Below are positions 57,313 through 64,000 of a DNA stretch of 64,000 bases, in pieces. Under the pieces are notes generated by a model. That model was not told the DNA's origin. It did no database searches and saw only the letters and a program-made list of their open reading frames with translations. Both the position numbers and the translations under genes were made by a program. Origin of the DNA: Leucosporidium creatinivorum (lineage: Eukaryota; Basidiomycota; Microbotryomycetes; Leucosporidiales; Leucosporidiaceae); the NCBI GenBank assembly GCA_001600635.1, contig BCKL01000013.1, forward strand, positions 124,001 to 188,000. The letters are read 5' to 3'. Every line of letters begins with the position of its first letter. Positions within the stretch are counted from its first letter, which is position 1.

Positions 57313-58918
57313 GAGGGAGAGAATAAGCTTCGCTTCGCCTCACCCGCCGAGCGCACTTGTTCAACTCCGTACACTTGCACCAGTAACAGCAAAATACGTC
57401 TGTCGACGCCCGCGGAGACGTTTCGCTGTGTCTCGAACGCTCCATCGGCGCCTTTTCGTCGACCGAAAGGCTCGCTCGGCGCCGAGGCTTCGGTCTCCTC
57501 CATCCTCCAATCTTCTCCAATGCTAGCTCCAGCACCTCCACCCTTGGTGATCCCCTGCTAACGAGCATAACCTCGTCCTACACGTTCCAAGTGTCCCTCG
57601 TAGGGAACGAGCGCCGACTCGAGTGGTCGAAAGTCCGACGCCGAACGCTGACAGCGGCGTGCACCGACTGCACTCGTTGCGAGAGAAGCCCGAGAGATCG
57701 CTCGGCAGTGCAGCTGGGTCTTGTAGGAGCTTGTAGGAGAGCGCGCTCAGCGTAGACCGAGACTGCCAGTGCCGAAGTGAAGACCGTCCGAGCAGAGCGA
57801 GAGGTAGACGAGTGGGCGAGTCTGCTGAGAGGATGAGGTCAGGAGGCGTTCGGAAGTATGAGTATCTCTGGAAAAGAGCTACTCATTGAGACACAGGACC
57901 AGCCTTTGCCAGAGAAGCTCGGCCGAAAACCGCTCCCTAGGCGGCACTGAGAGCGGGTTGGGGTCGGCTGAAGAAGACGGAAGTCAGGCATGCCAAAATT
58001 TGAGGACCTTGAATAGGTATGACGCACCGAGCGAGTAACCAGTCGCCGCCATTCGACCGCCCGAGCAAGCGACAAGCGACGAGCAACGGTCAACGGGCTC
58101 ATAACGCGCTCGAGGGGACGCGGAAAGCAAGGTAGGCCGTGCGTAGGGTTTCAAGTATCATTATAGCCCGCTCGGAGAGCTTTAAGCCCACACAGCCCTC
58201 CTCGACGGCTGTAAACGACGTCTACGTAAGGCAAGTTAGACGCAAATGGCGCTGTAGCAAAGCGTTTCGATACCAGCGAGGTTGGGTTGGAGTCGAGTAG
58301 GCGTCGATCTAGCTTCCTGTACAAGTAATGGCGCGATCGGAAGGAGAAGAGAAATGAAGCAAGATGTGGGGGGAGCGAGAGAGGCTCTGTTCGGGCGGAG
58401 GAGCAAGTCCTCGCTCGCTTCTCTCTCCTTATTCTCTAAAGCCTGCAGAGTGGCTCAGACACGTTCGTTTGTCATTCCTGTGCTGCCTCTAACGTTCTCA
58501 ATGCCTACAGCATCGGAGCAGTGTCGAAAATGCTCGGCGCACGCTTCGCAAGCCTCTCGGACTGGTCTTCGGAGGTCGGGGAGAAGAGCTTTCGAGGGAT
58601 GTCCTTCTTGATTACGCTTCTGCCGAGCCTAGGGTGCTACAGACCTTTCCTCGTCGAGTACAGAAGGGAAAGGAGAAGTCGCTGCGAAAGGCAACTCAGG
58701 TGTGTCAAACATACCTGGGTATGTCCCCCAGACACCGCCACCGCGCCGCAATCTGACTGCTCGGCCGAGCAGTTTCTAGACTCGGCGATAGTCTCCCTTC
58801 CCAGACCAGTCATCCCTTCTGGCTAACTTGGTGCAGGGTGACGCTGCTTGCCTGGACTCGCTCGCGCTGGTTTGCCGGCTCTCCCTGTAGTAGCTTGACC
58901 ATGTGGTGTCGCGCTTGA

Positions 58919-59299
58919 GGTCGCGCTGATTCAAGAGCCTTTCTCCTTTGGCAAGACGAAAACCGAGCGTTTCTCCTCTTCGTAGCTACAGAATCTTGCT
59001 TCGGCGCCGAGGAATCCAAGGAGACAGTCTCGCTTCTGCTCCCCGAGCAGCGGATCACGCCCGAGCAGGTGGGTTGTGTGTGGCTGGTGTTCTACAGAAG
59101 AGGGGGCTTCCACGACTCCCGTGCCCCGCCTCCCTTCCCGCCGGTTGATGGGAGTGAGACAACTCGGCCGGATTCGTCGCTTCCCAGCAAGGATGGTCGT
59201 CAGGTCCTCTGCCGGCTTCTCTACAGAGGAGATCACAGAGATTATCTTGCGCAAGATCCTACCCGTCAGTGTTTCACTGCCCTCACCGAAGCTGCCTAA
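58919..59299 (+). other. Possible coding relic, 126-codon open frame
   Basis: A frame with no stop from 58919 reads ADSRAFLLWQDENRAFLLFV, then FGAEESKETVSLLLPEQRIT, PEQVGCVWLVFYRRGGFHDS, and ends FTALTEAA with a stop. It has mixed charge and hydrophobic spacing like real protein, unlike the Ser/Arg shadow frames nearby. It lacks an ATG and a recognised family. It may be an exon of an unseen gene or a remnant. Confidence 0.25.
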
Positions 59300-59415
59300 T
59301 CCTTCACCTCAAGGGTGAAACTCCCTTGCGCTCCCGTTGCTGAGGCGCTTTCTGGCAGGGTGGATCTTGTTCTCTCACCACCACCTTCACATTGACCGCT
59401 ACATAGCATTGCGGG

Positions 59416-60656
59416 ATGCTTTTCGCACCCAACCGACACTCGTTCATCGCGCTCGTCGCTCTCTTCGTCGCATCCGCCTCGGCCGAATGCTTCCCTTCGT
59501 GCGTCCCCTCGCGTCCTATTCTGGAAGCTCGCGGAGAGGCTGACTTGTGCTTTCTCTCTGTTGGTCCACAGTGATACCTACCATCCTGCTACAGACACCA
59601 CTGTTGAGCAGTGCTGCCCAACTTTCCCTGCTCAGCCAGAGAACGTTGAATGTCAGGAGGGGATCGTCAATGGCTTCACCTCGGTAACCTGCTCGTTCCC
59701 CGCAAACGGCAACACGCCCTACGCCTACCTTGTTCCCGTCACTGATGCTCCGGCCCAGCGTAGGCCTTCCGTCGCGGTACTTCTCATCGCCGAGCTGATC
59801 TCGTTTCCTTTGCAGCTCTCTACCTTCATCTCCAAGGCGGTGCCGGCGAGTCAACACGCCTGCACGAGGGAGGACATGGATCTCAGATCAACGGTACCAT
59901 GAAGGCTACTCCCGGATCCGTCTACTGGGTCTACGTCGGTGCTGGTGGAGGAGCGGCCGATACTAAGGGAGTTCAGTCGGGCCGAGGCGTGTTCTGGGGT
60001 GCAGGAGGAGTAGGCTTCTCTCTCTTTCTTGTCTAGTCTTGACCTCGAGCTGATCTCAAGCATCTTCAACAGGGATACACCAGCGTCGGCGAGGGCAAGC
60101 CGAACGGCCAAGACGAGAGCGGTTCTCACTGCTTCCGTCACTCTTCTCACAACAGTCAAGGCGACTGCCGAATGTGTGCGTTAACCTACTACTGTAACAC
60201 TCTACATAGCTGACCCTATCCTCACCCACAGACGTCGCCGCTGGAGGAGGAGGCGCCGGCCCAGCTTCAGAAGGCGAACCCGCTGGCTCTTCCAAGCTCG
60301 GCTTGACGCACAACATGTTCGGCGAGGTTCCCGAGCATGGCAACGCAGGTGGATCAGGCGGAGGATTTATGGGCGGCAAGGTCTGGTCCGGCCACGGCGG
60401 AGGAGGAGGAGCCATGAAGCTCGGCCCTGGAGGCTTCACCACTCTTTACCGCGCTTCGTCTCCCTCGACCATCGCTTTCGCTTCTATTCGCGCTTCCTGC
60501 AGCGCTCCACTCTCTACCCTCCCCTTGACGACCGTCACTACTCCCGCCAGCGAGATCGTCCTTCAAGCCGAATCGCGAGACGGCTCCCGAGCGCTCAACT
60601 TTGGCGCCTCCTTCCTCAAGCGCCGAGGACACACCAAGTTCGCTCGGGACGCCTAG
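59416..60656 (+). CDS. Secreted glycine-rich protein
   Basis: Exons begin with a signal peptide, MLFAPNRHSFIALVALFVAS, cleaved near ASAECFPS. Next comes DTYHPATDTTVEQCCPTFPA with paired Cys, then VECQEGIVNGFTSVTCSFPA. A Gly-rich module follows: QINGTMKATPGSVYWVYVGA, GGGAADTKGVQSGRGVFWGA, a Gly/Ser loop (GYTSVGEGKPNGQDESGSHC), VAAGGGGAGPASEGEPAGSS and FMGGKVWSGHGGGGGAMKLG. It ends with a Ser/Thr beta-rich stretch. The PGSVYWVYVGAGGG pattern resembles glycine-rich, lectin-like surface modules seen in fungi and protists. An extracellular or wall location is inferred; no GPI tail is seen. The gene is surrounded by large spacers. Confidence 0.75.
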
Positions 60657-61002
60657 ACTAGCGTTCTTCACACCACTGTCCTTACACACCCCTTGTAGCT
60701 TCCCTCTCCCCCTGTCTGTAGCTCTTACTCCTCGCTGTTTCGACCTCACCCACCATCCGCCGCCGCCGGACTCTGCTGGCTACCGTTGCCCTCGCCGGGT
60801 ACCCCCTTTTCGCTTTCGTGTAGATAGTTTCGTACCGGGTTTATAGTCCTTTGACGCTGTGCAGTGCCATGAAGGGTCAACTTGAAGTAGTTCGAATTCG
60901 CTTGCTGAAGAGAGAGGCTGCGAGCTGCGAGCTCGGTCGAGGCGTATGGGCATTGATGAGCTAGACTGCAGACCAGCTCGTCTATGTATATCTGCACGCT
61001 GC
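60657..61002. other. Convergent spacer between Gly-rich gene and MFS gene
   Basis: About 350 bp between convergent stops; no gene seen. Confidence 0.5.
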
Positions 61003-62892
61003 TCAGTGTTCGAGCTTGGCCTTGAGGAAGCCAGCGAGGAGCCCGAGATCGTCTGTTGAGGGCCGAGAAGGGATATGGAGAAAGTCAGCGGAGGGAAAGC
61101 AGCAACACCTGGCTCCTCGACGGTATAGGAAGTGATGTTTACGTACAGAGGATCTTGAGCGAACCGCAGAGGACGAAACTCCACCGAAGACCGCCCCAGC
61201 TCGCGAGGTGGCCCGAAAGGGTAGGTCCTGGTGCACTTGCCAGGGTCTTGCAGACGTTGATGACTGTGATGAGACGGAGCGCAATAAGGGGAGAGGAAGT
61301 GAGTGAGCGCACGTAGAGACGGAGAGCTCGAGAAGCTCACTGCCGAGGAATCGAGTGCGAGACTCGGCGGGGATGATGGCGGCGAGGAAAGCTCCTGCGA
61401 GACGAGTCGAGGGTCAGCGGCGTCGAATCAAGCAGCAAGATCTCTGCTCACCTCGAACCGACGTGTCCATTGAGGCGATGGAAGCGCGGGCGATGTAGAG
61501 CGTAAGTCCCGATGCGAGCGAGGGTGCGAAGGCGAGGGCGATGGTGATGAGCTGTGCTGGGATATGGGTGCCGACCATGGTGAGGATGATGCCCAACCTC
61601 CTTGCGATAGATCCTGCTGCGAGCTGGGAGAAGCCGGCGATGAGGGAGCCCGCCGAGAAGGTGCGAGTGATGGCCGAGAGGGGAGCGTTGAAGGAGAGGC
61701 GGAAGTAGTAGGCGATGAAGGAGTTGGGGATGAGGGAGGAGGCGAAGGCGTCGAGGGAAAAGATGAGGCAGAGGGCGATGAGCTTGCCCATTGGGAGACG
61801 GGGGAGGGGAGCTGGCTCTTCAGGAGGGGAGAGGAGAGCGTCGGCGGCGGAAGGCGTTTGCTGGCTCTGATTGGCCAGGAGAGGTTGACGCTCGTTGTCG
61901 TTTGACGTCGACTGTACAGCGGGGGCAGTAGTAGGCTTGGCGGGGGCATCCAGCTCGGCATGGGTCGACATCACGAGCGAGGCAATGATCTTGACACCAG
62001 CGGCGACCGAGTAGAGGAGGAACACGACTCGATAGGCGGCCGTGACGTGCCATCCGGTCTTCTCCAGTTGACTGACGATGATTCCCGAGGTGAGGGCGCC
62101 GATGGAAGTTCCAACGAAGCCCAAGACTTGGTCTGCGAGGGCAAGAGGTCAGCGAGGGTCCCCGAGAAGAGAAGGCTTGAGCCTACACCACATGAGGACG
62201 TAGACCCTTGCATCCGGGTTGACAAGCTGAGAAAGCATGCCCACCTCGATGGCGGAGAAGGGTCCGACTGTGGGAAAGTCGACGTCAGCTCGGCGAGAAA
62301 GACAGCGCCGAGAGGGACAGAGGCGCACCTTCGTTGCCGCTGGGGGAGACGATTCCGAGCACAGCTGCTGCAAGAAGTGCAACATAACTGCCTGAGAAGT
62401 AGAACACGATCTGGAGAGGTGGTTAGTCAGCACGTTCGGCGCTCGCTATTTGAATCCGGCCTCGCAGCTCACCCCACTCCCTGCCATGAGAAGGGCGCCA
62501 GCTGCCAGGACTCGACGACGGCCGATGGTATCTGCGCTCCATCTGTAACGACGTAGGTGAGCATTCCGTCAACGTCGAAGGAGCGGTCAAGTACTCACGT
62601 CACGACGAGCGAAAGCAGGACGTCGCCGAGCAAGGTGAGGGATAGGAAGGATCCAACGAGCTTGTCCGAGAAGCCGAGCTTCCGCAAATGCAGCACGAGG
62701 ATGGGAGCTACAGCGCCGAACCTGTGCGTGAGAGTGATGAGCTCGGAGCATGCTGGAGAGCTGCAGATGAGAGACTCACGCGAAGAGGCGGAGGAAACGC
62801 GACAGGTACAGCAGAGCGATGTCTCGCCGAGCATGAGCATGTCCCTCGTGCATGATATGATGGTAACCGAGTTCGTTTGCGAGCGACGGCAT
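61003..62892 (-). CDS. MFS transporter (general substrate family)
   Basis: A plasma-membrane or vacuolar carrier of unknown substrate. Leftward exons encode MPSLANELGYHHIMHEGHAH, ARRDIALLYLSRFLRLFA, FGAVAPILVLHLRKLGFSDK, LVGSFLSLTLLGDVLLSLVV, TWSADTIGRRRVLAAGALLM (the MFS loop motif after helix 2), IVFYFSGSYVALLAAAVLGI, VSPSGNEVGPFSAIEVGMLS and LVNPDARVYVLMWYQVLGFV. A long central cytosolic loop (about residues 250-310) is Ala/Pro/Gln-rich. The second half contains KLIALCLIFSLDAFASSLIP and SAGSLIAGFSQLAAGSIARR, and ends GLLAGFLKAKLEH. About 11-12 helices are visible. The SPSGNE-GPFSAIE signature defines a widespread fungal subgroup; no substrate is established to my knowledge. The start is 107 bp from the NOSIP-like gene. 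Confidence 0.87.
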
Positions 62893-62999
62893 GGCGGGCG
62901 ACGAGAGCGACGAGGCGGTCGAAGGGAGAGAAAGCTCGCCGGTTCTCCTCCGCCCAGATTCGACTAGTTCGCGGCTACTTCAATACAGATCAGTCTCAG
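62893..62999. promoter_or_regulatory. Divergent promoter of MFS and NOSIP-like genes
   Basis: Only 107 bp separate the outward-facing ATGs, the shortest divergent promoter in the window. Confidence 0.5.
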
Positions 63000-64000
63000 A
63001 TGCCTGTGAGTAGCTGTTGCCTCTGACAAAAGACTAGAGCTGATCCGCTTCTCTCCTTCCCCTCAGCGCCATGCCCGCAACAACACCAGCGCCTCGAGCT
63101 TCACTTATGCCGAGCGGCAGATGCTCAAATCGGGATCCAAGAAGGAGCGATTGGGCCGTGATGCCATGAAGGTGAGCTACAGGCTGTCAGGTGGTAACTT
63201 CGACGACAAGCTGACAGCTCGCTGCCTCCCTTAGAACTTCAACGCCTGCTCGCTGTGCTTGGAAGTCGCTCGTGATCCTCGTTCCTGCTTGGAAGGTCAC
63301 CTCTACTGCCAGGTGAGCTCTGCCGAGACGTGCGGAGCGTTAGAAGTGTGCCGCAAGCTGACCCTTGGCTCTCTCGTCTCGCAGGAGTGCATCCTCACCT
63401 CGCTACTCGCTCAGAAGAAGGATATCAAGCGCCAGAACGTCTTGCTCGATCGTATGCGCGCCGAATCCGAGGAGGAGATGGCCGCTGCTCGCGCTGCAGC
63501 TCGCGAGCGCGTCGTCCGCGAGTTCGAGTCGGCGCAGACCTCGCTTGGTAGCAAGACTATCGCTGGCAAGGCTTCGTTGACGGGACCTTCGACTGGAGGA
63601 GCCGAGCGGGGTACCAAGCGGAAGTTCGACTTGGACGAGGCCGAGATTGAGCGGCTGGCGAAGGAAGCGACCGAGGAAGCCATGGGCCGAACGGCGCTGG
63701 AGCTGGCAGAGTCGAGGAAGGCCAAGCTGCCCAACTTTTGGCTGGTGAGTCTGTGCATGCTTGAGGCTTTCTGAGTCTTGAGGCGCCAACTAACGCCCTT
63801 CGTTCGCAGCCTTCACTGACGCCGAGCTCGACGCCCGACGCCGTGCTAGACGTCAAGCTGCAGACCCTGTGCCAAGTGGCCAAGCCTGCTCACCCCATCA
63901 GGTGCGTTTGCTCTGGCTCTTCGCAGTGCGCCCTCGGCTTAGAGATCCGAGTTGACCTCGATTCCACGGTCCCTCGCAGCCTCAAGAGCCTCACGATCGT
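63000..64000 (+). CDS. NOSIP-like RING/U-box E3 ligase, 3' end beyond window
   Basis: NOSIP-family proteins are ubiquitin ligases with a split RING/U-box and are found with spliceosomes in several organisms. Exon 1 encodes only Met-Pro (63000-63005). After the intron come RHARNNTSASSFTYAERQML, KSGSKKERLGRDAMKNFNAC, SLCLEVARDPRSCLEGHLYC, QECILTSLLAQKKDIKRQN and a long helical charged stretch (AAARAAARERVVREFESAQT, LDEAEIERLAKEATEEAMGR). LPNFWLPSLTPSSTPDAVLD then leads into the second half-domain. The MxRHxxN start and the FNACSLCLEVARDPRSCLEGHLYC core are diagnostic. The gene runs off the right edge at LKSLTI. Confidence 0.88.

Larger units (their letters stand above)
55937..59415. other. 3.5-kb gene-poor stretch
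   Basis: No spliced or family-like gene was found on either strand, although spacers elsewhere are mostly under 1 kb. Several unspliced frames of 70-210 codons exist (for example leftward 56862-57503) but are Ser/Arg/Leu-rich and overlap frames on the other strand. The right part (58919-59299) is the most protein-like. An (AAAAAG)n purine tract lies at 57273-57312. No long terminal or inverted repeats were found by eye. Confidence 0.5.

Noticed and set aside
56862-57503. 213-codon leftward frame
   Set aside because: A poly-Leu/Phe run is simply the (AAAAAG)n tract translated; other frames overlap it, and it has no splice sites or family motif.

Overview
The window reads as nuclear chromosomal DNA of a basidiomycete fungus, most likely a Pucciniomycotina (red-yeast-like) species. 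That placement is an inference from style, not a database match. The DNA is GC-rich and gene-dense. Nearly every gene is cut by several 50-90 nt introns with GTGAGT-type donors, a CTGAC branch site and a CAG acceptor. Housekeeping genes have a fungal flavour: pyruvate kinase, eIF3h, eL37, ubiquitin-eS31, TIM23, PEX16, SEN2, cytoplasmic dynein intermediate chain and LC8, SMP3, KEI1, TFIIIA, velvet and CFEM. No rRNA, tRNA, CRISPR array or recognisable intact transposon was found.

Layout, left to right. 0-5.1 kb: the 5' end of a leftward gene, the GPI mannosyltransferase SMP3, then two neighbouring members (A and B) of an unrecognised protein family. 5.7-16 kb: leftward TFIIIA, rightward TIM23 with a 2.09 kb last intron, a 1.9 kb spacer, a velvet regulator and dynein LC8. 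16.3-20 kb: a large VPS9-domain Rab GEF. 20.4-25.2 kb: leftward eL37 and ubiquitin-eS31, then a rearranged patch where an inverted copy of the eS31 3' end abuts a beheaded member (C) of the orphan family. 25.5-29.3 kb: eIF3h and PEX16 from a shared 256 bp promoter. 29.5-44.7 kb: two inverted ~2.1 kb arms carrying near-identical copies of one orphan gene flank an ~11 kb segment with an SH3BGR-like protein, an ABHD12-like hydrolase, dynein intermediate chain, SEN2, family member D and KEI1. 45.4-55.9 kb: pyruvate kinase, two orphan or uncharacterised genes, a Baeyer-Villiger-type monooxygenase and a CFEM GPI protein. 55.9-59.4 kb: a 3.5 kb gene-poor stretch. 59.4-64 kb: a secreted glycine-rich protein, an MFS transporter and the 5' part of a NOSIP-like gene that leaves the window.

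The genes do not form one pathway. Two dynein subunits lie about 20 kb apart, and several pairs share short divergent promoters (eIF3h/PEX16, SH3BGR-like/ABHD12-like, dynein IC/SEN2, MFS/NOSIP). The features most worth following are the A-D orphan family, the inverted duplication with a homogenised core, the rearranged eS31 fragment, the TIM23 intron, and a TCGGCGC word that recurs in introns and spacers. I found no convincing new multi-gene system. The orphan family is the best candidate for undescribed biology.
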